Positions 25,409-34,369 of a DNA stretch of 64,000 nucleotides are shown piece after piece. The translations under genes were made by a program, and so were the position numbers. The DNA comes from Enterovibrio norvegicus FF-33 (GTDB taxonomy: Bacteria > Pseudomonadota > Gammaproteobacteria > Enterobacterales > Vibrionaceae), in contig NZ_AJYD02000038.1 of NCBI RefSeq assembly GCF_000286835.2, positions 335,400-399,399 of the forward strand, read 5' to 3'. Under the pieces are notes generated by a model that worked only from the letters and a program-made list of their open reading frames with translations, was not told the origin of the DNA and did not search any database. Numbering within the stretch: the first letter of the stretch is position 1; each line of letters opens with the position of its first letter.

Positions 25409-27064
25409 CTACTTCTTAGTGGTGTACCACTCTTCAACCCAGTTGGTGGATGGGAACATATGACCCGTCGGTGTCACACCTTCCAACCATTTCGGCATCA
25501 CGAAGCTGTCTGCACGGAAATACAGAGGCAGTGCTGGCAGGTCTTCCGCATAGATATTCTGAATTTCATGGAAGATCTTCTTACGCTTTTCGGTATCCAG
25601 CTCTGCTTCTACCTTGTTTAGCAAATCATCCATCGCAGGGTTTTGGTAACCAATGTAGTTTTGACCAGACCAACCGTTTTCTTCCGTTGGGATGTTAGTA
25701 GAAAGCAGCGTGGTACGCGGTGGACTCTCAGGTGATGAGTACCATGCAAACATGGCTAGGCCTTTGTGCTTGCGCTTGTTTAACGTTTCACCGAAATAGA
25801 CACGCGCTGGCTGGTTATTGATGCTCACCTTCACACCAATCTGTTTCCACTGGGATTGAAGAACTTGCTGCACCAGCTCACGGGTTTTGTTACCCGCTGT
25901 CGTCATTAATTCGATGCGTAGCTCATTACCTTCCGAATCAACCATCACGCCATTTTTTAACGTAAATCCAGCACCTTCGAGCAACTGCTTGGCTTTTTCA
26001 GGATTATATTCGTAGCGTTTTACGTCAGCAAAAAAGGTCGTATCACGTGGGCTCACGTTCGTATCTGCGACTGGCTGCTTACCACCGAAAAGCTTATCCA
26101 CCAATTGCTCTCGATTCGCGCCATAAAGAAGCGCCTGACGAACTTCCTTAATGGCCAGATGCGGGTTGTTCATCGTGGTGTCTAAGTGCTCGTAAAGCAG
26201 ACCAGGCTCGTAGTGAACCTTGTATTTATCACCGTGACGCTTTTCAAGTTGCAGCACTTGATCCAATGAAAGGCCGAGTTCACCGGGCAAATAGTCCACA
26301 GAGCCAGAAAGAAGATGCGCTTCTAGCGCTGAGGTGTTCTCAATGGCTTTAAATATGATTTCGTCAATGACAGGAGACTTACCTTTCCAATGCGGATTTT
26401 TCTGAGCGGTGATGAAACTTCCTGCATTGACTTTCGAAATCACAAAAGGACCGAAATACAAACCAGGGTTTGTTGGTTCAGTGGCGTACTTGGTGGTTTT
26501 TGAATAACTCGTTGGATCCTTGCTATACACATCGCCTTCCACATGAGCAGGCATAGCAGTAGGAATGAACGTATTGTATTTGAATGTGATTTTGTTCAGA
26601 ACGACTTCAAAGTTCTTGTCATCAAGCACAACCAGCTTTTCCATGGTCTTGGCTTCTTGAAGACCTGGGTTGCCGACACGCTCATCGGTTTCAATCGCGT
26701 AACCAAGCGCGATATCTTTGGTGGTGACAGGAACACCGTCCCCCCAAAACAAATCATTTGGAATTTGCACTTTGAGTTTGATGCCTTCACGACCATCATC
26801 AAGCACTATTCGCTCTGCTAATCCGTTTTCAAAGCTGGGCACGTCGACACATGCGTTACATTGTAACAACCAGTCTTTGCCATAAATCACCGTGCCGCGG
26901 TGCGCTGTACTCAGAATGTATGATGCCGCGACGTTCGAAACGAGGATCGGGTGAAGGCCCTCTGGGTATTGAGACATCCCAATTTTTAACGTTTCAGCGC
27001 TTGCTGATGCAGCCGAAAAAGCCAGTGGCGCAGCCATCGCCAACGCGAGGATTGTTTTTTTCAT
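25409..27064 (-). CDS. Periplasmic solute-binding protein of the peptide-type ABC importer (family 5)
   Basis: 551 residues from the ATG at 27064, which has AGGA eight bases before it and starts a clean signal peptide (MKKTILALAMAAPLAFS, cleavage after ASASA near residue 23). The mature part has the family 5 (DppA/OppA) layout, with FWGDGVPVTTKDIALGY near residue 115 and EVRQALLYGANREQLVDKLFG, read in parts, near 325. It captures a peptide-like ligand, but the order binding protein - ATPase - ATPase - permease - permease differs from classical dppABCDF and the ligand is not evident. Confidence 0.88.
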   Translation of the reverse strand: MKKTILALAMAAPLAFSAASASAETLKIGMSQYPEGLHPILVSNVAASYILSTAHRGTVIYGKDWLLQCNACVDVPSFENGLAERIVLDDGREGIKLKVQIPNDLFWGDGVPVTTKDIALGYAIETDERVGNPGLQEAKTMEKLVVLDDKNFEVVLNKITFKYNTFIPTAMPAHVEGDVYSKDPTSYSKTTKYATEPTNPGLYFGPFVISKVNAGSFITAQKNPHWKGKSPVIDEIIFKAIENTSALEAHLLSGSVDYLPGELGLSLDQVLQLEKRHGDKYKVHYEPGLLYEHLDTTMNNPHLAIKEVRQALLYGANREQLVDKLFGGKQPVADTNVSPRDTTFFADVKRYEYNPEKAKQLLEGAGFTLKNGVMVDSEGNELRIELMTTAGNKTRELVQQVLQSQWKQIGVKVSINNQPARVYFGETLNKRKHKGLAMFAWYSSPESPPRTTLLSTNIPTEENGWSGQNYIGYQNPAMDDLLNKVEAELDTEKRKKIFHEIQNIYAEDLPALPLYFRADSFVMPKWLEGVTPTGHMFPSTNWVEEWYTTKK

Positions 27065-27682
27065 TTTATCAGTTCCTTTGTATGCAACAGGGGCAGTTCC
27101 GTTACCCAAAAACTATGCGCAATAAAGATGGTTTTCTTAGCCCCAAAACTAAATGCAGCGAAAAATTGCGCATATTCATCCAATGTTAAACATATGTTTC
27201 ATACAAAGTCGACAGCATACTGTTTAGTATTTATGCGGAAGGATAAAATAAATAGCCGAAATGCTTGGCTGAGTCGCATTTCAACATATTTAACATTTTT
27301 TATACTTATTATTCAGTAGGTTACAAACTAAAACAAAGCAAGTTATTGAATATAAACCCATACGATACGCCTTTTTACCCAACACTAGATTTCAACATGT
27401 TATGCCGAGAGACACACACAACTGGCGTTCGCCCTTTTATAAAAGGGGGCATAAAGAGAATAAAGAAGAAAACGTCGACAGATAGACAGGAAAGCATGGT
27501 GCATAGATAGGCTGAACACACAGCAATAACACTTCTCGAGTTTTAGCATCACCTTCTACATTAATGTTATCAGGCAGCACATCCCTCTTAGCTCTCTGAT
27601 GTAAGACGTCGTTTCACCCACCCTATTTGTCACATAAACAAGGATGCTAAGGAGCGATAAGCCCCCTAGAAAAGAAAGACCA
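27065..27682. other. AT-rich intergenic stretch upstream of the ABC importer operon
   Basis: About 620 bases between the importer operon, which starts here, and the end of the acyltransferase gene. It must hold the importer promoter. Two perfect palindromes stand out: AAACATATGTTT (27187-27198) and CCCTTTTATAAAAGGG (27432-27447). No gene or RNA is recognised. Confidence 0.5.
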
Positions 27683-28693
27683 TCAAATGCAGCGCTTAAG
27701 TAACGGGATACGTGATAGGCACCATGCAGCAACGAGCGAACCGAGGTAAACGACGAAAGTAATAACAGGAATGGAAATCAAAGGTGTGAACGACATTGCG
27801 CCGATTCCTGCAAAATTGAGTATTTCTAGAACCATCGGATGGATCAGGTAAACGCCTAGCGTCAACGAAGCGAGCGCTTTGGTAACATCAGTAGTCCAAA
27901 GCGGTCGGTTTTTTCGCTTAAACATAAACATCACACTGATCGACATGGGAATGACAGTAAGACTCAAGTAATCGTAGAAATAGAGACCTATTTTTACAGA
28001 TGAAGCGGATGCCAAGAGAAAGAAGCCTAATGATGTAACAACAAATGTAGTCACAAACACGCCGACAATCATGCGAAATGGCGGATAGCGTTCTGTTTGG
28101 CGTAACAAATAACCCAAAAAGAAATAGGGTACATATAACAAAAACCAATTGATGAACAAACCCGCGTCTTGCCCATTCAGCTTTTCAACACCTGAATTAA
28201 TCGCAGCGATCGACATACCCGCAACAACGAGCACCCAAAGCGCATTTTCAGAGGCTTGCATGACAACCATTCGAAAAAATGGTGTAAACAGATACAGCCC
28301 TACGATCATGTAGAGAAACCACATGTGATAATAAGGTGTACCGTTCAATACACTAAGAAGAAGCGAAGACACCGATTCAGGCTGATTTTTAACCACCCCT
28401 TTAACAACCTGCCAGCCGAGATAGACCAACGTCCAAAACACTAACGGGATAAGCAGCCTTGAGACGCGCTTTTTGTAGAAATCTTGCAGGGATTCCGTTT
28501 TAGAAGGGTCAAGTAACAAAGCGCCACTTATCATGACAAAAACAGGCACGCACCACCTGACTGCGCTGTCATACACATTCCCTATCCACCAAGAGATGCT
28601 ACCCAGTTGTGCATCAAACACAAAGTCTGCCGCGACATGCAACATCACGACCGCCAGAATCGCGAGGATCCTAGCGTTATCTAACCAAACCAT
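27683..28693 (-). CDS. Acyltransferase family 3 membrane protein (WecH-like)
   Basis: 336 residues with about ten hydrophobic helices. WLDNARILAILAVVMLHV contains the family histidine after TM1, and RWCVPVFVMISGALLL is the second conserved block; both resemble E. coli WecH, which O-acetylates enterobacterial common antigen. The family moves acetyl or other acyl groups onto sugars or lipids at the inner membrane. The acceptor is unknown; no glycan cluster is adjacent. An AAGGA site precedes the ATG. Confidence 0.8.
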   Translation of the reverse strand: MVWLDNARILAILAVVMLHVAADFVFDAQLGSISWWIGNVYDSAVRWCVPVFVMISGALLLDPSKTESLQDFYKKRVSRLLIPLVFWTLVYLGWQVVKGVVKNQPESVSSLLLSVLNGTPYYHMWFLYMIVGLYLFTPFFRMVVMQASENALWVLVVAGMSIAAINSGVEKLNGQDAGLFINWFLLYVPYFFLGYLLRQTERYPPFRMIVGVFVTTFVVTSLGFFLLASASSVKIGLYFYDYLSLTVIPMSISVMFMFKRKNRPLWTTDVTKALASLTLGVYLIHPMVLEILNFAGIGAMSFTPLISIPVITFVVYLGSLVAAWCLSRIPLLKRCI

Positions 28694-28849
28694 TTACTTG
28701 TCCTTGCTAACCAATAAAAAATTGCGAGCTTCGCCAACCGATTTTGGGTATGTTTTTTGATTAACTATAGCCCAATATTTACGCTATTTTTCCAAGGGTT
28801 AGAGAGACAATAACATTCTGTGATAATGACACTCACTGGCTCTGTATGT

Positions 28850-29692
28850 TCACAACGTGCTGTAAGCCTGAGGCTCATCGCCTTTTACGACGACACGATG
28901 CAATCTTCTTGGTTCGTCACCGTAATCGGTAACAGCGAAATGTTGAGTACAGCGATTATCCCAAATGGCGATACTTCCTGTTTGCCAGCGAAAACGTACC
29001 TGAAATTCTTCAACATGACTGTATGAAAATAGCGACGATAATAATTCTTCACCCTTTTCTAAGTCTTCGTCATCGACACGCTGGCAAAATTGCTCGTTGA
29101 TATAGAGGGTAGGTTTTCCTGTTTCTGGGTGTACTGTCACTAAAGGATGATGAATATCCTTTATCCCGCTTGAAATGTTACTTACTTTGCTCTCGCCCTG
29201 CGCATCCACTTCATCAAATCGACTCCCTGCAAATCCATGCACAGCATGGGTTGCTGTTCTGCCGCGTAGTGACTGTTTCAACGCATCGGGCAGTGCTCGG
29301 TAAACCGCTTCCATAGAAACCCAGATAGTATCTCCCCCAGCAGAAGGAAGATGCTGCGCGCAGAGCACCGAGCATTTGGGTGGTGCTTTCTGCCACGTCA
29401 TGTCCGTGTGCCAGTAACTCTTACCAGGCGGATTTCCGCGTGTGGTTTCGATGACGCTGACTTGAGGGAAGCCCTCGACATGAGGGAAGAATGGGTGTGG
29501 TGCTTCCAATTCGCCAAAACGCGCTGCTAGCTCAAGCTGTTGTTGCGGTGAAAGGTGCTGTTTGCGAAAAAAGATCACTTTGTGAGTTAAGAATGCCTGA
29601 TAGATTTGCGCAAACTCATTCTCACTACAATTGGCCAGACTGACATCATCAATGCTGGCGCCAATATGCTGGGACAGCGGCGTTATTTTCAT
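28850..29692 (-). CDS. TauD/TfdA family Fe(II)/2-oxoglutarate dioxygenase
   Basis: 280 residues, the usual length. WHTDMTW near residue 94 gives the first His and the Asp of the iron site, LWDN-like IWDNRCTQHFAV near 247 gives the distal His, and RRLHRVVVKGD the 2-oxoglutarate-binding arginine. TauD enzymes release sulfite from taurine, but relatives act on other sulfonates, sulfates or carnitine precursors; no tauABC genes are present, so the substrate is open. A GGGAAG site precedes the ATG. Confidence 0.88.
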   Translation of the reverse strand: MKITPLSQHIGASIDDVSLANCSENEFAQIYQAFLTHKVIFFRKQHLSPQQQLELAARFGELEAPHPFFPHVEGFPQVSVIETTRGNPPGKSYWHTDMTWQKAPPKCSVLCAQHLPSAGGDTIWVSMEAVYRALPDALKQSLRGRTATHAVHGFAGSRFDEVDAQGESKVSNISSGIKDIHHPLVTVHPETGKPTLYINEQFCQRVDDEDLEKGEELLSSLFSYSHVEEFQVRFRWQTGSIAIWDNRCTQHFAVTDYGDEPRRLHRVVVKGDEPQAYSTL

Positions 29693-29790
29693 TTTCTTCC
29701 CTTAATGTTGAATTCGATATTTATCGCTATATTTCCAATAGAACGGACAACAACCGCTTTCCATTCATCGATGATACCGCGTTACGCGTT

Positions 29791-29895
29791 ATGAGCCATA
29801 CGCAGACGCTGACCAAATCACAGATGAATGCCATGGGTAACAACGCTCGCCCTGTGCAACCTCTGAACGCAAGGTTAGTACTCGACGGCGATTAA
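29791..29895 (+). CDS. Possible 34-residue small protein
   Basis: An ATG frame encodes MSHTQTLTKSQMNAMGNNAR and 14 more residues ending LVLDGD, and stops nine bases before a good terminator (29904-29931). Codon choice looks like that of the neighbours. It has no hydrophobic segment. No clear Shine-Dalgarno sequence precedes the ATG, so the frame may instead lie within a small RNA ended by the same terminator. I do not recognise it. Confidence 0.4.
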   Translation: MSHTQTLTKSQMNAMGNNARPVQPLNARLVLDGD

Positions 29896-29903
29896 CGTCA
29901 TTT

Positions 29904-29931
29904 AGGGCCTGCGCATCCGGCCCTTTTCTTT
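29904..29931 (+). terminator. Terminator upstream of sbcB
   Basis: AGGGCC and GGCCCT form a stem around a GC-containing loop, followed by TTTTCTTT. Since no annotated gene ends here, it implies a short transcript coming from the interval 29700-29900. Confidence 0.75.
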
Positions 29932-29999
29932 GCCATTGCAAGATTTCTCACCAATTTTGCGGTAACATCCCCACGTCTTTCAAACCCTTGGATACCACC

Positions 30000-31424
30000 G
30001 TGGCAAACACCAACGAACCAACTTTTTTCTTCTTTGATTACGAAACCTTTGGCATCAGCCCTGCTCTAGATCGACCTTGTCAGTTTGCAGGCGTAAGAAC
30101 AGACAAAGACTTCAATATCATCGGTGAACCGTTGGTCATTTATTGCCAGCCACCCAATGACTATTTGCCTCAGCCAGAAGCGTGTTTGATTACCGGAATT
30201 ACGCCTCAAACTGCCGTTTCTCGCGGATTGCCTGAGCCAGAGTTCATTGCCAAAATTCATGAGCAACTCTCTATGCCAGGGACATGCTCAGTGGGCTACA
30301 ACAATATTCGATTTGATGATGAAGTATCGCGCTATACGCTTTATCGCAATTTCTTTGACCCTTACGGGTGGAGTTGGCAAAACGGTAATTCAAGGTGGGA
30401 TTTGTTGGATGCAATGCGTGCCGCGTATGCACTTCGCCCTGAAGGCATTGAGTGGCCAGTAAACGCTGAGGGTGCCAGCAGCTTTAAGTTGGAACATCTT
30501 TCCGTTGCCAATGGTATTGAGCACGCGAACGCGCACGATGCAATGGCTGATGTGATTGCCACCATCGAAATGGCGAAGAAATTCAAACAAGCCCAACCTC
30601 GTTTGTTTGATTACCTGTATACACATCGCAATAAAAATAAGCTAACAGCATTGATCGACATCGTCGCGATGAAACCGCTTGTGCATGTTTCAGGCATGTT
30701 TGGCACTGAGCGCGGTAACACCAGTTGGATTGTTCCCGTTGCGTGGCACCCAGACAACAAAAACGCCGTTATCGCCATTGATCTTGCGCTCGACCCATCC
30801 CCATTGTTTGACTTAGATGCAACGGCACTTCGTGAACGTTTATATACAAAGCGTGCCGACCTCGCACCTGATGAGTTACCTGCTCCTATCAAACTCATTC
30901 ACATCAATAAATGTCCTGTCTTAGCTGAAGCAAAAACCTTGCGTCCAGAAGATGCTGAAAGATTGGGTATTGATCGCCAACGCTGTCTTGATCACTTGAA
31001 GAAACTTCAGGCACACCCACAGGTAAGAGAAAAACTGGTCGAGCTTTACGCTGAAAAGCCCCAGTATGGCGATGCTAACAATGTGGATGCGGCGCTCTAT
31101 GATGGTTTCTTCTCGCCGTCTGATCGCTCCACCATGGATATCATTCGTCAAACCAAACCGGAAAATCTCGCGGCGCTTGAAATCAATGTCGCTGACAAGC
31201 GTATTCATCCGCTGTTGTTTCGCTACCGTGCTCGCAACTATTCTTGGACGCTGACTGACAGCGAGCAAAAGAAATGGCACCTTCATCGCCGAGATTATTT
31301 CGAAACACACTTGCCTGAATACATGGCGCGATTGGAAGATCTCGCTGAAGAAAATCAAAGCGACACAAAAAAATTAGCGATTCTAAAATCCATTTATCAC
31401 TACGTCGAATCGCTTGTATCTTAG
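30000..31424 (+). CDS. sbcB: Exodeoxyribonuclease I
   Basis: About 474 residues from the GTG at 30000 (a TTG at 29988 is the alternative; neither has a strong ribosome site). FFFDYETFG is exonuclease motif I with the metal-binding Asp and Glu, followed by SPALDRPCQFAGVRTD, GYNNIRFDDEV (motif II) and ANAHDAMADV (motif III), all matching E. coli SbcB. The enzyme digests single-stranded DNA 3' to 5' in recombination and mismatch repair. It heads the block that continues with lrgA/lrgB, cdd and purT. Confidence 0.96.
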   Translation: MANTNEPTFFFFDYETFGISPALDRPCQFAGVRTDKDFNIIGEPLVIYCQPPNDYLPQPEACLITGITPQTAVSRGLPEPEFIAKIHEQLSMPGTCSVGYNNIRFDDEVSRYTLYRNFFDPYGWSWQNGNSRWDLLDAMRAAYALRPEGIEWPVNAEGASSFKLEHLSVANGIEHANAHDAMADVIATIEMAKKFKQAQPRLFDYLYTHRNKNKLTALIDIVAMKPLVHVSGMFGTERGNTSWIVPVAWHPDNKNAVIAIDLALDPSPLFDLDATALRERLYTKRADLAPDELPAPIKLIHINKCPVLAEAKTLRPEDAERLGIDRQRCLDHLKKLQAHPQVREKLVELYAEKPQYGDANNVDAALYDGFFSPSDRSTMDIIRQTKPENLAALEINVADKRIHPLLFRYRARNYSWTLTDSEQKKWHLHRRDYFETHLPEYMARLEDLAEENQSDTKKLAILKSIYHYVESLVS

Positions 31425-31437
31425 TGATTATCACTAA
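31421..31437 (+). repeat. Palindrome overlapping the sbcB stop codon
   Basis: TTAGTGAT, T, ATCACTAA is a perfect 8-bp inverted repeat that includes the sbcB stop. It is followed by CCTTTGC, so it might be a weak terminator. Confidence 0.4.
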
Positions 31438-31558
31438 CCTTTGCTGAATACCGCGTGATGTACGCTATACACCTCCAAAGAAACAGAGGTGTTACATTTG
31501 AATTTCCGTGATTTGAGTCCACACTTTTCTAATAAGAGATAGTGAGGTGGATGAGAAA

Positions 31559-32056
31559 ATGGTAACCAAAGTAAACAGTCGGTGCTACCGCTTTTCTAAC
31601 GTCGATTTTGAACCAGAAAGCCGTTCCTTGTTTTGGCAAGACAGTACAGTAAGCACACTCACCTATGAAGAGTGTCGCTTACTAGAAATGCTTTGCTACC
31701 ATGCTGGAGAAGTGCTGTCTGCTCGTATTCTGTATGCTTCTACATCGTTACCCGACTCTTCTTTTTCTCAGCACCAAAATAGCCTGTGCTCACTGCTGGC
31801 TAAATCTTATCGCCATGGCGAAAAAACACTTCCGTTAGATGTGGTGGGCGATCATGGCTACCGCGTTGCGTTGCCTCAAAAAACCTATCAACGACAAGCT
31901 GAAGTGATACCCAATCCCTCAGAACCTGACCCTCTTGACATTCACATCGATGAACCCGTACAAGAATTGAAAACACAACGTAACGTTGTGCCCATCATTA
32001 CAGGTACGCTTCTTTCTGTGCTCAGTGCTGCTGCAGCGATTATCTATCTGATGTAA
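31559..32056 (+). CDS. ToxR-like winged-helix protein with C-terminal membrane helix only
   Basis: 165 residues from the ATG at 31559 (GAGG lies 11 bases before; a GTG at 31547 is also possible). Residues 8-107 form an OmpR/ToxR-type winged-helix domain, ending with GDHGYRVALP, the usual wing turn. A Pro/Glu/Asp-rich linker (112-140) leads to one hydrophobic helix (144-164) and the protein ends there. ToxR, CadC and similar regulators have a periplasmic sensor after this helix; here it is missing without signs of frameshift. It could be a membrane-tethered regulator that senses through the helix or a partner protein. Confidence 0.7.
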   Translation: MVTKVNSRCYRFSNVDFEPESRSLFWQDSTVSTLTYEECRLLEMLCYHAGEVLSARILYASTSLPDSSFSQHQNSLCSLLAKSYRHGEKTLPLDVVGDHGYRVALPQKTYQRQAEVIPNPSEPDPLDIHIDEPVQELKTQRNVVPIITGTLLSVLSAAAAIIYLM

Positions 32057-32172
32057 CGCCCTTCACGTTGCCTAACTATTGTGCAATGGTAGGAATTACC
32101 ATGTTTTGAACAAGATTTTCATAGCGAGCTCAGTCTAGAATAGTTTCACGACTGTCTATCAGGGTCTTCGAC

Positions 32173-32520
32173 GTGAAATATCTTCTTGGTTTCGCACTCA
32201 TCGCGATTTATACCCTTGTGGGTAGCTTACTGACTCAACTGTTACACCTTCCAATACCCAGCAGTATCATTAGCATGCTGTTGCTTTTCGTGAGCCTAAC
32301 AACGGGCATCGTACCGGGACGTTGGGTAAAAGATGCCTGCACGGTACTGATTACCATCATGCCACTGTTCTTTATCCCTGCCAGCATGGGGCTAATGGAT
32401 CACTTTCATCTGTTGATCACCGATTCGATGCCTCTATTGGGCGCCACGATATTGAGCTCTACGGTGGTGCTGATTGTTATGGCAAAAATTCTGGATAAAT
32501 ATCAAGGGGAAGATAACTAA
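32173..32520 (+). CDS. lrgA: CidA/LrgA family holin-like protein
   Basis: 115 residues, four hydrophobic helices. LPIPSSIISMLLLF near residue 28 and the FIPASMGLM segment near 75 are family hallmarks. LrgA/CidA proteins behave like holins or as transporters of small organic acids, with LrgB as partner. The stop codon overlaps the start of the next gene (TAATG), so the two are translationally coupled. The start is GTG. Confidence 0.9.
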   Translation: MKYLLGFALIAIYTLVGSLLTQLLHLPIPSSIISMLLLFVSLTTGIVPGRWVKDACTVLITIMPLFFIPASMGLMDHFHLLITDSMPLLGATILSSTVVLIVMAKILDKYQGEDN

Positions 32521-33224
32521 TGTGGCTTATTGCAACCCTTGTGGTGTACTTCATCGCCCGTCATATTGCCTTAAAACTACGTCATCCTATTTTCAATCCT
32601 TTGCTGATCAGCTTACTTGTACTGATGCCAATGGTGATTTATTCAGGCAATACCTACAAAGAATACTTTGACCAGAACAAAGCCATAAATTTCATGCTTG
32701 GCCCTGCGGTAATTGCATTGGCGTATCCCTTATACGAGCAAATGCACGTGATTAAACGACACTGGAAAACCATCTTACTGGCATGTCTTGGCGCGAGTTT
32801 GCTCTCAATGACTCTTGGCACCACATTCGCGTTGCTGGCGGGCGGAGATCTCCAGATAGCAGCATCTGTGTTGCCAAAATCTATCTCAACGCCTTTTGCC
32901 TTGGGCACGGCTGAACATATAGGCGGTATTCCCGCGGTCACGGCTGCACTCGTGGTGGTTGCAGGGCTTTTCGGTGCACTGATTGGCTATCCGCTACTGA
33001 ACATCATGAAGATTAAATCCTCTCTTGCTAGAGGCCTTTCAATCGGCGCGGTGTCTCACGCCATAGGCACGGCAAAAGCAGCTGAAACTCACTATCAGGA
33101 GGGCGCATTAAGTTCATTAGCGTTAGTGATATGTGGGATCATGACAGCCATTCTAGCCCCGTTTGTTTTTCATGTCATTGAGTTCTTTGTTAATTGCAGC
33201 CCAATCTCGACCTGTATCAAATGA
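32520..33224 (+). CDS. lrgB: LrgB family membrane protein
   Basis: 234 residues with about seven helices. LPKSISTPFALGTAEHIGG near residue 121 and GLSIGAVSHAIGTAKA near 177 are the two conserved blocks. It works with LrgA in controlling murein hydrolysis or in export/uptake of pyruvate-like metabolites, depending on species. It shares the TAATG overlap with lrgA. Confidence 0.92.
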   Translation: MWLIATLVVYFIARHIALKLRHPIFNPLLISLLVLMPMVIYSGNTYKEYFDQNKAINFMLGPAVIALAYPLYEQMHVIKRHWKTILLACLGASLLSMTLGTTFALLAGGDLQIAASVLPKSISTPFALGTAEHIGGIPAVTAALVVVAGLFGALIGYPLLNIMKIKSSLARGLSIGAVSHAIGTAKAAETHYQEGALSSLALVICGIMTAILAPFVFHVIEFFVNCSPISTCIK

Positions 33225-33284
33225 AATCGAATTCATGTGAGGTCACTTATATTTATGAAATGATACGTCTCATTGCACTATTTA

Positions 33285-33300
33285 AGTGATCAAAATCACA
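33285..33300 (+). promoter_or_regulatory. CRP-binding site upstream of cdd
   Basis: AGTGATCAAAATCACA matches the CRP consensus TGTGA-N6-TCACA at nine of ten defined positions and is centred 67 bases before the cdd start. E. coli cdd is likewise under CRP and CytR control; a CytR site was not identified with confidence. Confidence 0.75.
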
Positions 33301-33359
33301 TTAATAGGCAGGCGTTTGCTCTTAAAATGATTCCCCATACAACAACACTTGGAGCAAGC

Positions 33360-34247
33360 ATGCGAGTTAGCATTCAAGACGCGATTGCAGCCCTACCCTC
33401 ACCACTCAAAGAGGCTATGGAACAACTCTGCACCTCGCCAGATTTTGACGCGACAATCAGTGCCCAAGACTATGAAAACCTACTCAAGCTAACGGGCTTA
33501 GCAGACAAAGGCCTGCGTGTTGCCATGCTGCCTATCGCTGCGGCTTACTCTATCGCCCCTATTTCAAAGTTCTATGTTGGCGCGATTGCTCGTGGCGCGT
33601 CGGGTCGTCTCTATTTTGGTGCGAACATGGAATTTGAAGGTGTGCAGCTCAATCAAGCGGTACATGCCGAACAATCTGCCATTAGCCACGCTTGGTTGAA
33701 GGGGGAATCTGCGCTTAAAGACATCACCATCAACTACAGCCCATGTGGCCACTGCCGTCAGTTTATGAATGAGATCAACGGTGCGGATACACTAAACATT
33801 CAACTTCCCGATCGTGAAGCCAAGTTATTACACGAATATCTGCCAGAGCCTTTTGGCCCGATTGATCTCGGTATCGACCAGCCACTGCTGGTTCCTGTTA
33901 ATCATGGTTTAACGGCCGAGGAAGACGATGCACTTATTCAGGCTGCTGTCAGCGCAACGAATCGCAGTCATGCACCGTATTCACACAATTTGAGCGGTGT
34001 GGCTATCCGTGACAATAACGGGCAGATCTTCTCAGGTATGTACGCAGAAAATGCCGCGTTCAACCCTAGTCTTCCCCCGTTGCAAGTCGCGCTCATCGCC
34101 ATGAACTTGGCAGAAGTAGCATTGAAAGACATCCAAGAAGTTGTTTTGGTGGAAAAAGCCAATGCCGTGATCAGCCACTTGCAAGATACACAAGCGGTTT
34201 TGGAGGCCCTAAACCCAGACATTCCGTTGGGTTATTTGGCCATTTAA
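33360..34247 (+). CDS. cdd: Cytidine deaminase
   Basis: 295 residues from the ATG at 33360 with GGAG six bases upstream; the CRP site upstream excludes the longer frame. HAEQSA near residue 102 gives the zinc-binding His and catalytic Glu, PCGHCRQF near 128 the two zinc cysteines, and the C-terminal half is the non-catalytic repeat found in the E. coli-type dimeric enzyme. It deaminates cytidine and deoxycytidine to uridine forms for pyrimidine salvage. Confidence 0.96.
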   Translation: MRVSIQDAIAALPSPLKEAMEQLCTSPDFDATISAQDYENLLKLTGLADKGLRVAMLPIAAAYSIAPISKFYVGAIARGASGRLYFGANMEFEGVQLNQAVHAEQSAISHAWLKGESALKDITINYSPCGHCRQFMNEINGADTLNIQLPDREAKLLHEYLPEPFGPIDLGIDQPLLVPVNHGLTAEEDDALIQAAVSATNRSHAPYSHNLSGVAIRDNNGQIFSGMYAENAAFNPSLPPLQVALIAMNLAEVALKDIQEVVLVEKANAVISHLQDTQAVLEALNPDIPLGYLAI

Positions 34248-34280
34248 TGCCCAGTTGATGCGTTTATCGTCATAACATTG

Positions 34281-34309
34281 AAAAACGCTGGGTAACGCCG
34301 GCGTTTTCG
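34281..34309 (+). terminator. Terminator after cdd
   Basis: AAAACGCTGG and CCGGCGTTTT pair over ten positions (one G-U) around GTAACG-type loop bases, with T-rich sequence after. Confidence 0.8.
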
Positions 34310-34369
34310 TTATACCCCGCAGACAAAGTTCGCTACTATCACGTCACTTTTCCTAATTTCTGTACACGC

